64,000 nt of DNA from Synechococcaceae cyanobacterium (GTDB taxonomy: Bacteria; Cyanobacteriota; Cyanobacteriia; PCC-6307; Cyanobiaceae), in NCBI GenBank assembly GCA_947378425.1, contig CANCJV010000017.1:1-64000 (forward strand). Direction: 5' to 3'. Under the pieces are notes generated by a model. That model saw only the letters and a list, made by a program, of their open reading frames with translations. It had not been told where the DNA came from and did no database searches. Each line of letters begins with the position of its first letter. Within the stretch, counting starts at the first letter, position 1. Positions 14,687 to 23,823 of the stretch are shown here, piece after piece. The translations under genes and the position numbers were made by a program.

Positions 14687-15682
14687 TCAAGGGAGCGACG
14701 CCTGGCCGGGCTGCCGCCGGACCCAGGCCTCCTGCATCGCCGCCACCAGCAGCAACCAGAGACTGCCGGCCAGGGTGAACAGCGGATAGGTGAGCGGTGG
14801 CTGGGGAATCACGAAGGGCAGCAGGGCCAGGCCCAGGGCCGGAGGGAAGGGCAGCCGCGCCAGCTTCAGCAGCGCCAGGGTGGCCAACACCGCCAGGAAG
14901 GTGGCGGCCGGCACCACCCCCAGGGTTTTCACCAGGGCCAGCCCCACCACGGCAGCGGCGTTGGCCACCACCAGCACGGCGCCGGAGCGACCGCTCCAGG
15001 GGCAGTGCTGCCGGTGCACGATCATCTCAAAGGCGATCACCAGCAGCGGCGGGAACAGCACCAGCGGGGAGCCGATCAGGTGCACCAGCAGCAGGCCTCC
15101 CAGCAGGAACACGGCAAAGGGCAAAGCCCACTCCCGCAGGGGCGGCAGGGGCTGGCTGCTGCCCCTGAGGAGCAACAGGGCTGAGCGGCGTGCCGAGGCG
15201 AGTGGCGAGGAGAGGGCAGGTCCCTCGACGGGTTGCCGAGCCCTGCCCCAGCGCCTGCGCAGAGCGATCAGCAGCGCCAGCCCACCGGTGCCGATCAGGA
15301 TCGAAAACGGATAGGTCCAGGTGTGGATGCCGAGGGCCAGGGGCAGCAGGCCGGCCGAGAGAGCTGGCACGATCGGCGAACGCAGGGCGGCGATCACCAG
15401 CAGGGTGAGGCCGACGTCGAGCAACACAGCCACCGGGCCGTAGGCCAGGTGGCGGGTGATCCACAGACCCTGCAGCGCCGCCAGAAAGGGGGTGAGCATC
15501 AGCAGCAGCGATGAGCGCCCCCAGGGATGGCGCTCATCGCTGAAGATCACCCAGCCCAGGGCCCCCAGCTCGGGAAAGAGCACGTACGGCATGGCAGTGG
15601 CGTTGGCGATCACCGTGATCAAGGCCAGGAAGCCCGCGATCGCCAGGGCGGCCCAGCGGGGCTTCAACCCGCTTTCAGCCAT
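14687..15682 (-). CDS. Internally duplicated polytopic membrane protein (HPP-like)
   Basis: A 331-residue inner-membrane protein with about ten hydrophobic segments in two repeats. Half one: YVLFPELGALGWVIF, HPWGRSS, IVPALSAGLLPLALGI, TYPFSILIG. Half two: SPLVLFPPLLVIAFEMI, CPWSGRS, FPPALGLALLPFVI, TYPLFTLAG. The same elements recur in order about 170 residues apart, so the protein arose by duplication. The layout loosely recalls HPP-family proteins, but the namesake motif is absent and function is unknown. It overlaps the upstream hemB stop by 19 bases on the same strand, so the two are co-transcribed. Confidence 0.75.
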   Translation of the reverse strand: MAESGLKPRWAALAIAGFLALITVIANATAMPYVLFPELGALGWVIFSDERHPWGRSSLLLMLTPFLAALQGLWITRHLAYGPVAVLLDVGLTLLVIAALRSPIVPALSAGLLPLALGIHTWTYPFSILIGTGGLALLIALRRRWGRARQPVEGPALSSPLASARRSALLLLRGSSQPLPPLREWALPFAVFLLGGLLLVHLIGSPLVLFPPLLVIAFEMIVHRQHCPWSGRSGAVLVVANAAAVVGLALVKTLGVVPAATFLAVLATLALLKLARLPFPPALGLALLPFVIPQPPLTYPLFTLAGSLWLLLVAAMQEAWVRRQPGQASLP

Positions 15683-16665
15683 GCGGCAGCATCACAGGCG
15701 TGATACGTGAGGATCAGATCGGCGCCGGCCCGACGGAAACAGAGCAGGGTTTCCAGCACGATCGCTCGCTCATCAATCCAGCCGCGCTCGGCGGCGGCCT
15801 TGACCATGGCGTACTCGCCGCTGACGTTGTAGGCGGCGATCGGCAGCTCGGTTTCGCCGCGCAGGCGATGGATGATGTCGAGATAGGCCAGGCCGGGTTT
15901 GACCATCAGGATGTCGGCCCCCTCCTGTTCATCGAGCAGGGCTTCGGTGAGGGCTTCGCGGCCGTTGCCCGCATCCATCTGATAGGTGCTCTTGTCCTTG
16001 GGAATCGGCTTGCCGGCGGCGGCGCGGGGAGCTGAATCGAGGGCTTCGCGGAAGGGCCCGTAGTAGGCCGAGGCGTACTTGGCGGTATAGCTGATGATGC
16101 CCACCTGCTCAAAGCCCTCTTCATCGAGAGCTTCGCGGATGGCACCAACGCGGCCATCCATCATGTCGCTGGGGCCGATCAGATCGGCACCGGCCCGGGC
16201 CTGGGCCACGGCCTGGCGGCAGAGAATCTCCACGGTTTCGTCGTTGAGCACCTCGCCCTCGTCCGAGACGATGCCGTCGTGGCCGTCGCAGGAGTAGGGA
16301 TCGAGGGCCACATCGGTCATGATCGCCATGCCGGGATGGACCTCCTTGAGCAGCCGGATCGCCCGGGGGATCAGGCCGTGCTCGTTGAAGCACTCAGCCC
16401 CATCCTCACTTTTCAGCCCATCGGCCACCTTGGGAAACAGCACCACGCAGCGGATCCCCAGATCCCAGGCCCGGCCCACCTCATCCACCAGGCCCTCGAG
16501 GCTCCAGCGGCTCGAACCGGGCATGGCGCCGATCGGCTCGTTCGTGGCGCCCTCATGCACGAACAGGGGATAGATGAAGTCGGTGGGGGCGAGATGGTGT
16601 TCCCGCACCAGGGCTCGCAGGGCCGGAGTCCGCCGCAGACGGCGCGGGCGGTAGGTGAGATCCAT
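15664..16665 (-). CDS. hemB: Delta-aminolevulinic acid dehydratase (porphobilinogen synthase)
   Basis: Condenses two 5-aminolevulinates to porphobilinogen, the first common step to heme, chlorophyll and phycobilins. The 333 residues match the family length. The metal loop is of the plant/cyanobacterial Mg type (DVALDPYSCDGHDG), not the three-cysteine zinc form. The two active-site lysines lie in YTAKYASAYYGPFREAL and ILMVKPGLAYLDII. The N-terminus LTYRPRRLRRTPALRALVRE is typical. The downstream duplicated membrane protein overlaps its 3' end. Confidence 0.97.
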   Translation of the reverse strand: MDLTYRPRRLRRTPALRALVREHHLAPTDFIYPLFVHEGATNEPIGAMPGSSRWSLEGLVDEVGRAWDLGIRCVVLFPKVADGLKSEDGAECFNEHGLIPRAIRLLKEVHPGMAIMTDVALDPYSCDGHDGIVSDEGEVLNDETVEILCRQAVAQARAGADLIGPSDMMDGRVGAIREALDEEGFEQVGIISYTAKYASAYYGPFREALDSAPRAAAGKPIPKDKSTYQMDAGNGREALTEALLDEQEGADILMVKPGLAYLDIIHRLRGETELPIAAYNVSGEYAMVKAAAERGWIDERAIVLETLLCFRRAGADLILTYHACDAAAWLKAG

Positions 16666-16717
16666 GGGGAGGTTCGCTCTGGCCGGATCCTACGGACCGC
16701 CCCGAGAGCGTCAGCTT

Positions 16718-17887
16718 TCAGATGTACCAGGCCACCACGGCCACCACCCCGAGCCCCAGCAGCGCCCCCCACTGGCAGATCGTGTCGATGCCGTTGATGC
16801 TGCGCTGCACGGCCTGAAGCTGCTCCGGCGCAGCCTTCTCCATGCGGTTGGAGCCCCAGAGAAAGAGGATGAACAGACCCACCGCCACGAGATAGCTGTA
16901 GGCGTAGAGCTCATCGAGAAAGGTGAGATAGGGCGTGGTGGGCAGTTCGGCCTTGTAGGTCTGCTGCAGGAACACCAGGGTCAGCAGGGCGGTGGAGGGA
17001 ATGGCCAGCCGCATCTCCCCGAGCGAACTTTCGAGACTGGGAGCCAGCATCACGATGCTCATCACGATCAGCAGCGGCAGGATCCACTTCATGAACGACG
17101 CCCAGGGCTGGCTGCCGTAGGCCACCCGGAACGCCAGCTGGCTGTAGACCTCATCCCGGTGCGGACCCATGAGTTCGTAGGTGTTTTCCCCCTCGTCCAC
17201 CCAGTTGCGCCTGAGGGAATAGCCCGCCAGTTCGCTGTAGTCACCGGTGAGCGTTCCCACAGTGTTGGACGGCTTGAGCTGCACCGCCGCCCTGGAGAGG
17301 GCGAAGGCCTCCGGCCTGGTCTCGATCACCACCGGCAGGACCACGGTCTCAAAGGGGGAGTGACGCTCATCGATGCTGTCGATGTAGAAGCGGGCCGAGA
17401 AACGGAACAGCTGATAGAAGGATCCATCGGCAAACTGCTGGGCATCGGCGCTCTCCCGCTCGATCTGGGAATTCCAGACCTCGACCTGGTTGGCGAACTC
17501 CACCATCTGATCGGGGGGCAGGTTCCGCTCGCGCCGGATCCGCTCCAGGTCCTCACCCCACTCCAGCCAGTACCAGCCATCGGCCGAGAAGGTCTGGCTC
17601 TCGAGCTGCAGGTCGTAGATGTTCTTCATCAGCAGTCCCAGCCGCAGTTGCGGCGCACCGGGGGGGAAGGGCCGCCACTCCGCCTGATGGTTGTCCGGAG
17701 TGGCCGTGGAAACCGGAAGTTCGTGGCGCAGCGGTGCCGAGACCCCGGCGGTGGAGCGCCCGGGGGAGGGGTGGGCGGGCACGAGCAGCCTGGCCACCAG
17801 CATCAGGGAGATCAACCCCAGCGCCAGGGCTGCCAAGCTCCGGATGCGGCGGCTGCGCCACGCTATGGGCCGGACCCTCTGAGCCAT
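16718..17887 (-). CDS. Prokaryotic pentameric ligand-gated ion channel homologue
   Basis: A 389-residue protein with an N-terminal signal or anchor (LAALALGLISLMLVARLLV), a beta-rich extracellular region of about 200 residues (LGLLMKNIYDLQLESQTFSA, WYWLEWGEDL) and four C-terminal membrane helices: WILPLLIVMSIVMLA, IPSTALLTLVFLQQTY, YSYLVAVGLFILFLW and CQWGALLGLGVVAVVAWYI. The M2-M3 link ELPTTPYLTFLDE matches the same place in GLIC-type channels (LP-TPYMT). No Cys-loop pair is seen, as in most bacterial members. Ligand and ion are unknown. Start set at the ATG giving MAQRVRP, since the longer frame would overlap dnaJ. Confidence 0.72.
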   Translation of the reverse strand: MAQRVRPIAWRSRRIRSLAALALGLISLMLVARLLVPAHPSPGRSTAGVSAPLRHELPVSTATPDNHQAEWRPFPPGAPQLRLGLLMKNIYDLQLESQTFSADGWYWLEWGEDLERIRRERNLPPDQMVEFANQVEVWNSQIERESADAQQFADGSFYQLFRFSARFYIDSIDERHSPFETVVLPVVIETRPEAFALSRAAVQLKPSNTVGTLTGDYSELAGYSLRRNWVDEGENTYELMGPHRDEVYSQLAFRVAYGSQPWASFMKWILPLLIVMSIVMLAPSLESSLGEMRLAIPSTALLTLVFLQQTYKAELPTTPYLTFLDELYAYSYLVAVGLFILFLWGSNRMEKAAPEQLQAVQRSINGIDTICQWGALLGLGVVAVVAWYI

Positions 17888-17984
17888 CCGCAAAAGATAG
17901 GGAGACGCCCCGCCGCCGCAGCGCCCGCATCCCGGCTTCCCACGGAGCCTGTCTCCCCTTTCGTTCCAGGGCGCCGCGCCCGCT

Positions 17985-18932
17985 TCAGAGCCGGGCGGCG
18001 CTGATCCAGCCCTGGCGCGGGTCGGCACTGCGAGCCTGGCGCAGTTCCTCCAGCAACTGCCGTTCCCGCTCACTGAGGCTGTCCGGCAGTTTCAGGATCG
18101 GTGTGAGCAGCAGATCGCCGCGCCCCTCCTTGAGCGGCCAGCCCTTGCCCTTGAGCCGCAGGCTGCGGCCAAGGCTCATGCCGGGCGGCACCTGCACGGT
18201 GGCATCGCCATCGGGGGTGGCCACTCTCACCTCGCCGCCAAGGGCCAGCTCATCGAGGCTCAGGGGCAGCTCGGCTCGCAACTGCTCGCCATCCAGCCGC
18301 CAGACCGGATGGGGCTGGAGTTTGAGCGTGAGGTAGAGATCGCCGCGGCGGCCCGTGCCGGGCTGGAGATTGCCCTTGCCCTTGAGGCGCAGGCGGCTGC
18401 CGTCCTTCACGCCGGCCGGAATACGCACCTGCACCCGTTCCTCGTTGACGGCCAGGGTGCGCTCGCAGCCGCGGAAGGCATCGCCGAGGGGCAGGTTGAT
18501 GCTGGCCTCCGCATCGAGATCAATCGGCATGCCGCGACCCGCGCCGCCCCCGGCTCCGGGGAAGCCACCGGGGAAACCGGAGCCGAAACCGCCGGGGGCG
18601 CCGCCGAAGCGGCCCAGCAGATCGTTGACGAAGTCGTCGAAGTTGCCGTAGCGGCCGAAATCGACATCCGTGCCGGCACTAGGGCCGGGACTGCCCATCT
18701 GGTTCCAGTACTGGCCGAACTGCTCATACCGCCGGCGTTTGTCGGGGTCGGAGAGCACCTCGTAGGCCTCGCTGATCTCCTTGAACCGGGCTTCAGCCCC
18801 CTCATCCCCGGGGTTGACGTCCGGGTGGTACTGGCGGGCGAGCTTGCGGAAGGACCGCTTGATCGTGTCGGCATCGGCACCACGCTCGACACCGAGAACC
18901 TTGAAATAGTCGCGGTAGCCGTTGACGCTCAT
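17985..18932 (-). CDS. DnaJ/CbpA-type co-chaperone without zinc finger
   Basis: Hsp40 that stimulates DnaK ATPase and delivers unfolded substrate. The J domain (residues 1-75) has the HPD motif in RQYHPDVNPGD; a Gly/Phe-rich linker (GGAPGGFGSGFPGG) spans about 95-135; two beta-rich client-binding domains follow (RVQVRIPAGVKDGSRLRLKG and VQVPPGMSLGRSLRLKGKG). The CxxCxGxG zinc repeats of type I DnaJ are absent, making it a type II/CbpA-like member at 315 residues. It lies upstream of the channel homologue on the same strand, separated by about 100 bases. Confidence 0.93.
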   Translation of the reverse strand: MSVNGYRDYFKVLGVERGADADTIKRSFRKLARQYHPDVNPGDEGAEARFKEISEAYEVLSDPDKRRRYEQFGQYWNQMGSPGPSAGTDVDFGRYGNFDDFVNDLLGRFGGAPGGFGSGFPGGFPGAGGGAGRGMPIDLDAEASINLPLGDAFRGCERTLAVNEERVQVRIPAGVKDGSRLRLKGKGNLQPGTGRRGDLYLTLKLQPHPVWRLDGEQLRAELPLSLDELALGGEVRVATPDGDATVQVPPGMSLGRSLRLKGKGWPLKEGRGDLLLTPILKLPDSLSERERQLLEELRQARSADPRQGWISAARL

Positions 18933-19060
18933 CAGCCGGGGCCCTGTGGTTGCATTGTCTCAGCCTCAGGGGGCCGGGCCGGCGGCCGTCAGAGGGCGGA
19001 AGGCCGTACGCAGGCAACTTGCCTAGATTTCAGCCAATTCTCAGCGCCACCGGCACCGTC

Positions 19061-19702
19061 ATGGGTCCATCCATCCGTTCCGGACGTTCCCTGTTGTTGG
19101 TGGCGCTGCTGCCGCTGCTGGGCCTGGCCAGCCCTGTGCGGGCCGGCAACCCCACCACTACAGGCAACCCCATCAAGGCCCCAGCCCCCGCCCAGTCGCT
19201 GACACCGGGTGCGGCAGCCCCGTCGTCCAGCGGGCCCCTTGCCGGCCCCAGCTCCACCCCGAGCCTCGGGCAGGCCCTCAAGCCCTCCAGCCCCGAGCAG
19301 ATCGCCCTTGCCAATCACCTGCGCCAGCGAGGAGTCATCTTCTACGGGGCCTACTGGTGCACCCACTGCTTCCGCCAGAAGAATCTGTTCGGCCAGCAGG
19401 CCGGTGACCGGCTCCCCTACGTCGAATGCGCCAAGGATCAGGCCGGAGCCGACAAGTGCACTGCCGCTGATGTGCGGGCCTATCCCACCTGGGTGCTGGG
19501 CGACGAACGGCGTGAAGGGGTCCAGACCCTGGAGGAGCTGGCCAGTTGGAGTGGTTTTGTCGGGTTCGGCAACGGCGGCAGCAAGGCCCAGGTCAATGGC
19601 CTGACACCCAGCGCCTCCACGCCCACGATCACCACGCCCAGCGTCTCCACCCCCAGGGTCGCCCCAGCCAAGAGTCTCGTGCCCGGCCTGGCCACCCCCT
19701 GA
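19061..19702 (+). CDS. Exported thioredoxin-like protein with CTHC motif
   Basis: A 213-residue protein with an N-terminal signal peptide (SGRSLLLVALLPLLGLASPVRAG), a Pro/Ser/Ala-rich linker, and a thioredoxin-like domain from about residue 80 with FYGAYWCTHCFRQKNLFG and, later, cis-proline YPTWVLG. This domain resembles the thioredoxin half of cyanobacterial VKOR-type disulfide enzymes, so a periplasmic or lumenal disulfide role is plausible. The C-terminus is a Thr/Ser/Pro-rich tail. ATG 19061 gives a proper signal peptide; the earlier in-frame start does not. A putative channel gene follows on the same strand. Confidence 0.78.
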   Translation: MGPSIRSGRSLLLVALLPLLGLASPVRAGNPTTTGNPIKAPAPAQSLTPGAAAPSSSGPLAGPSSTPSLGQALKPSSPEQIALANHLRQRGVIFYGAYWCTHCFRQKNLFGQQAGDRLPYVECAKDQAGADKCTAADVRAYPTWVLGDERREGVQTLEELASWSGFVGFGNGGSKAQVNGLTPSASTPTITTPSVSTPRVAPAKSLVPGLATP

Positions 19703-19776
19703 GCGGCCTGATGCGCTGATGGGTCTGGGCGGCTGGTGGGCTTCCAGACCCATCTCCACCGCTCATCCGCTGCCCT

Positions 19777-21297
19777 ATGGCCATCACCCAGTCCATCGTC
19801 CTCGCCGTGGGCCTGGAGCTGCTGCTGCTGGCCGTGCTGTTGCTGTGCAGGCGCCGGCGGATTCCGCCGATTCCGATTCGCCTGCCCAGTCTGGCGATTC
19901 TGATCGGGCTGATCATCAGCGTCCTGGGTGCTGCGGCGAGCAGCGGCAGTCATCCCAGCTGGCTCGGGGTGCTGCAACGCAGCAGTAGTTCCTCCGTCTG
20001 GCTGGAGACGGTGCTGCAGCTCAGCCGCGCCTACGCCCTGCTGCAGCTGATCAGTTGGTTCGCCCTGGATCTTCCCAGCGTTCTGCCCTGGTGGCCGCGG
20101 CCCGCCAAGATCCTCAAGGATCTGGGGCTGCTGGTGATCGCCAGTGCGATCACTCTGGTGGTGATTCAGCAGCTGCAGCAAGTCAATCTGGTGGGCCTGA
20201 TCACCACGTCCGCCATTCTCACGGCGGTGATCGGTCTGGCGGCTCAGGAATCACTCAAGGATCTCTTTGCCGGCATCGTGCTGCAGATTGACTCTCCTTT
20301 TCAGGAGGGAGACTATATCGATATCGGCGACAACGCCAACGGTTGGGTGATCTCCCTCACCCTGATGAGCACCCGCATCCGCCATGGGCACGGGGCTTTG
20401 ATCACCCTGCCGAACAGCCGCATCTGGGGCACGAACATTCGCCGCTTCAGTTCCCGGGGGCCGATCGCCAGGGAGATCCACCTGACGCTCGACAGTGCCA
20501 TTCCCCCCGATCAGGCCAGTGCCCTGCTGTTGCAGGTGGCCAACCGCCATCCGCTGGTGCTCAGACAGCCCGAACCGGAAGCCTTCGTCTTCAGCTACGC
20601 CGACCACGGCATCACCTACGAGCTGGAGGTCTGGCAGGAGGATCCGAGTGACAACGGCTTCGACCTCCTGCGGGGCCAATTGCTGGCCCAGATCTGGTAC
20701 GCGCTGGAACGGATCGGCCGCACCTTGCCCTATCCCGTGCGCGAATTGCGCCAGGTCACTCTGCCGGTGCAAAGCGGTGATCCGGCGGGATTCGAGGCCC
20801 CGGCACGGCTGGAGCTGCTGCGCCGCAATGCGCTGTTCCAGCAGCTTGAAGCCAGCCAGCTGCAGACCATCGCCCCGCTCACCCGCTGCCTGCGCTTCGC
20901 CCGGGGGGAGACCGTGGTGGTGGAAGGCGATGCCGGCCAGGCCATGTTCCAGGTGGTGAGCGGCAGCCTGGAGGTGCTCAAACGGATGCCCGGCGGCGAC
21001 GACAAGGTGGTGGCCCAGCTCGGTGAGGGGGTCGTCTTCGGTGAGATGAGTGTGTTCAGTGAAGAACCGCGCAGTGCGACGGTGCGAGCCCAACAGGAAT
21101 GCGTGTTGCTGGAGATCGAGCGCGATGATCTGCGGCCCCTGCTGCAGGGCAATCCCCAGTTGGTCGACAGCCTGGCCCAGCTGATCAGTGAGCGCCGTGC
21201 CCAGCTCAACAAGCTCAGCCAGGCCAGCAAGGAAGCCCAGGGAAACCAGCTGCTGTCGCACATGCAGCAGATGTTCCTGAGCCTGAAGGGGGGCTGA
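19777..21297 (+). CDS. MscS-family channel with cyclic-nucleotide-binding domain
   Basis: A 506-residue inner-membrane protein. N-terminal helices (AVGLELLLLAVLLLC, LAILIGLIISVLG, LGLLVIASAITLVVI) lead into an MscS pore and beta domain (LVGLITTSAILTAVIGLAAQ, FAGIVLQIDSPFQEGDYIDI, RHGHGALITLPNS). From about residue 350 a CAP/cNMP domain follows, with the phosphate-binding cassette FGEMSVFSEEPRSATVRA. This is the bacterial cyclic-nucleotide-gated (bCNG) architecture; such members are generally gated by nucleotide rather than tension. Its ligand, cAMP or cGMP, is not readable. A short coiled tail ends the protein. Confidence 0.88.
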   Translation: MAITQSIVLAVGLELLLLAVLLLCRRRRIPPIPIRLPSLAILIGLIISVLGAAASSGSHPSWLGVLQRSSSSSVWLETVLQLSRAYALLQLISWFALDLPSVLPWWPRPAKILKDLGLLVIASAITLVVIQQLQQVNLVGLITTSAILTAVIGLAAQESLKDLFAGIVLQIDSPFQEGDYIDIGDNANGWVISLTLMSTRIRHGHGALITLPNSRIWGTNIRRFSSRGPIAREIHLTLDSAIPPDQASALLLQVANRHPLVLRQPEPEAFVFSYADHGITYELEVWQEDPSDNGFDLLRGQLLAQIWYALERIGRTLPYPVRELRQVTLPVQSGDPAGFEAPARLELLRRNALFQQLEASQLQTIAPLTRCLRFARGETVVVEGDAGQAMFQVVSGSLEVLKRMPGGDDKVVAQLGEGVVFGEMSVFSEEPRSATVRAQQECVLLEIERDDLRPLLQGNPQLVDSLAQLISERRAQLNKLSQASKEAQGNQLLSHMQQMFLSLKGG

Positions 21298-21480
21298 TGA
21301 CTCAGGAACAGCCGTCAGATCAGGATGGATCCGATCCCAGCCGCGAAAGCTAGCCGGGGCAAGCACAACGAAAACCCTGCACCAAGGGCATGGGAATGCT
21401 TCAACACAAACAGCGTCGGCAAGGATCAACTGTCGCGCCCGGAGACCGTGCAGATTTTTGCTGAATGCAGCACAGGTCCG

Positions 21481-21495
21481 TGATAAATTATATCA
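21481..21495. promoter_or_regulatory. AT-rich palindrome upstream of the membrane protein
   Basis: TGATA-AATTA-TATCA forms a 15-base inverted repeat 15 bases before the ATG at 21510, exactly where base composition drops from GC-rich to AT-rich. It overlaps plausible -10 elements and may be an operator. It is short, so chance in AT-rich DNA is possible. Confidence 0.3.
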
Positions 21496-21509
21496 ACTGA
21501 AAAAAACAA

Positions 21510-22955
21510 ATGTTTGGCGGATTGTTTTCGCGACTATATTTTTTACAAGTATTTCTAAACTCTCTCGCTGCCGGACTTGGTGCGAGCTTCCCGTTCGCGA
21601 CCTATCTATTCAATCCGTCAGACCTGTTTGCTGATCACCTTAAGTTAACAGTTTCCTACCATTCATTTCTGCCTGATACGTTGCACTGGTCTGCCCCCAT
21701 AGCGCGGCTGGAGCCACTGTATAACCTATTTAATTCCTACCTTGCCAACCCCTTATACAGCGATGATCCGGGAAAGGCGGCAACCGAACTAACGCATTTT
21801 ATGCTTCCTCCTCTAACTCAAGTGCTTTTTATCACGCTAGCTAAATGTCTTTCTTCTTGGGATCCGCTTTGCCTTCTGGCTGCTACTTTTCTTGCCTGCC
21901 TTGCCCCGGCGGTCCTGGCTATTTATATTTGCTACAAAAGTGTACCGTGGCTTGGATTAAAAATTGCATTTCTGGCACTTATAAGTTATCCAATGATTTT
22001 TGCATTAACAAGAGGCCATCCCGTTGCACTGCTATGCGGTTCGTTGGTGATGCTTTCAGTAACCCTGTATGGAGCCAGAAGGAAAGCAATCTCCATCGGT
22101 CTATGCTTGCTTGCAATCAGCATGCGACCCAATTTATTCCCAATTCTTATTTTTTATGTAATGTCAATTCGGCATACGAAACTCAGCAGGAGGCTGGTAA
22201 GCTTGGTCGAGCTTATCGTGCTACTGATAGCAGCCAACTTCTTGCTGTACAAAATTGTCAATCACTATTACCCTTCGTTTAGCATGGCAACATTCATGCA
22301 AGGCTATTCTTTCTATTCTCGTGGAGAGGAGGAGGCGCATGGATTCTCTGGAATTGGCTCTTCGCTCTACGGAGCTGAAAGAATCTTGCTGGGATTCGCG
22401 AATCTCTATACTACGCTCGTTCCCATAATTTTCAAAAATGTTAATATAATTCTGGGCACTGCCTTTTCTGTCCTCATTGCCTTGTCTTGTGCAGAAGGAA
22501 GGACGTGCCAAGGAAGGGGGCTATTTCTAACATTGACAGCAGTCTTAATATTAACTCCACTGCTTGCAGACTACCACCTTCTGCCATTCTTGTCACTTTT
22601 CACGCTCCCTGTTGAGGGTAAAGGAAGAATCTCGGTAGGTTATGTTCAATTTACGCCTTTGGTAAAGAGCGGCCAAGATTGGAGGCGTCGCCCAACCTTT
22701 TCGGGGGATATTGATGCTTTGATAAGTGAACTTACGACGATCGAGAAGGTTACCCTTTGTCTGATACTTGTGCCTCTCGCCTATTATCTGGTTCCCAGTA
22801 GGTTGATAAGTATTGGTGCAATCCTGCGGCCAGCGCTCGCCTCAGTATGCCTTGTAATTTGGCTCAAAGATCACATAATTTCAAGAAAAGTATCGCCACG
22901 GCTCAACCCTGCCTCAACTCTGCCTAAGCCCACGGAACCCCAAGACCATAGCTGA
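21510..22955 (+). CDS. AT-rich polytopic membrane protein, possibly GT87/DUF2029-like
   Basis: A 481-residue integral membrane protein with about ten hydrophobic stretches (for example LLAATFLACLAPAVLAIYIC, AFLALISYPMIFALT, SLVELIVLLIAANFLL, LFLTLTAVLILTPLLADYH). The pattern of N-terminal loop, then RGHPVALLCGSLVML and SMRPNLFPILIFYV resembles lipid-linked-sugar glycosyltransferases of the GT-C/GT87 type, but no diagnostic motif is certain. It is conspicuously AT-rich with codon use unlike its neighbours and borders transposase remnants and ssrA, suggesting horizontal acquisition. Confidence 0.6.
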   Translation: MFGGLFSRLYFLQVFLNSLAAGLGASFPFATYLFNPSDLFADHLKLTVSYHSFLPDTLHWSAPIARLEPLYNLFNSYLANPLYSDDPGKAATELTHFMLPPLTQVLFITLAKCLSSWDPLCLLAATFLACLAPAVLAIYICYKSVPWLGLKIAFLALISYPMIFALTRGHPVALLCGSLVMLSVTLYGARRKAISIGLCLLAISMRPNLFPILIFYVMSIRHTKLSRRLVSLVELIVLLIAANFLLYKIVNHYYPSFSMATFMQGYSFYSRGEEEAHGFSGIGSSLYGAERILLGFANLYTTLVPIIFKNVNIILGTAFSVLIALSCAEGRTCQGRGLFLTLTAVLILTPLLADYHLLPFLSLFTLPVEGKGRISVGYVQFTPLVKSGQDWRRRPTFSGDIDALISELTTIEKVTLCLILVPLAYYLVPSRLISIGAILRPALASVCLVIWLKDHIISRKVSPRLNPASTLPKPTEPQDHS

Positions 22956-23041
22956 AATGTGGATTTTCTGAGTGGCTATCTGCAAAAGCTCTTGTGATTG
23001 CTTCTGGCAATAAAACATCCTATCATGGCTCTTCTTGATAA

Positions 23042-23305
23042 TGCATAAGCGTCCGCGACCCTCAAGCCTTGCTCCGGGCAAGGCATACAACAGCAGACCG
23101 AATTGGCAAGCGGCTCGGCCCTCGTCGATCTTTCAAAGCCCCTGTGAAAATGGCAGCCGCCGAGCTGGAGGCTGCCGTGCTGATCCAAATTGAAGGCATG
23201 GAAGGTCCTATTGAGGCTCGTTTTCAGGTTGCCCAGCAGAATGTTGATCCTACGAAACTCAGGCAGATCATTGGGATGCTGACAACCGCTGACAACAACT
23301 TCATG
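23042..23305 (-). mobile_element. IS1595/ISXO2-like transposase remnant
   Basis: The minus strand encodes a C-terminal piece of an IS1595-type transposase: HEVVVSGCQHPNDLPEF, RRINILLGNLKTSLNRTFHAF, then a degenerate LGGCHFHRGFER and LANSVCCCMPC. These follow the order of the conserved end of such transposases (NTVLGNLKTSL, FHAF, GGYCFRFNRRF). The upstream catalytic part is missing or scrambled across frames, so the element is dead. Terminal inverted repeats were not identified. Confidence 0.6.
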
Positions 23306-23823
23306 ACTGCTGTCCGCCGTGTCTACAGAGCACAAGCAAGCCAGGCCATTGGAGAGCACCGACTATCCTGCCGCCAGGAGCTTGCTGGCCCACTGGGAGA
23401 TGACCGCTGCACTGAAGCCTGAAGCTGGTGTGATTTTTTGCGTGTATAGGCAGACTTGTCTCGCTCAAGAAGACAGCTGTGACCATCGAATCTTTGTGCT
23501 CCGATCCACGACCTGCCATGCCATCCAGTCGTCCCTCGCCGAGCTAGGCATCATTGATCTGGATCTTTCCCCGCAGCACGGAGGTATCGTCGCGCCCGCC
23601 GCCCATGCTCCGTAGGATCTTGTATCTCAGCAGCCAGGTGGTGTCATGATTCACGCCCAGATAACGGCTCAGCTCCAGTGAGGGGATTCCTGTCTATCGC
23701 TGCGCAGAAGCATTTGGCTACAGCTTGTCCGATCTGCCAGGTGTCAACTACGTAGGCGCCCGCCTGCCTAATCGTCGCCGAACACCCGACGGACTGAGCT
23801 AGTTCAAACCGCGCGGGCAGGAG

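Noticed and set aside
14249-15184. Plus-strand open frame across the kai promoter region and the duplicated membrane protein
   Set aside because: Gln/Gly/His-rich shadow of the minus-strand membrane protein; no start context or domain.
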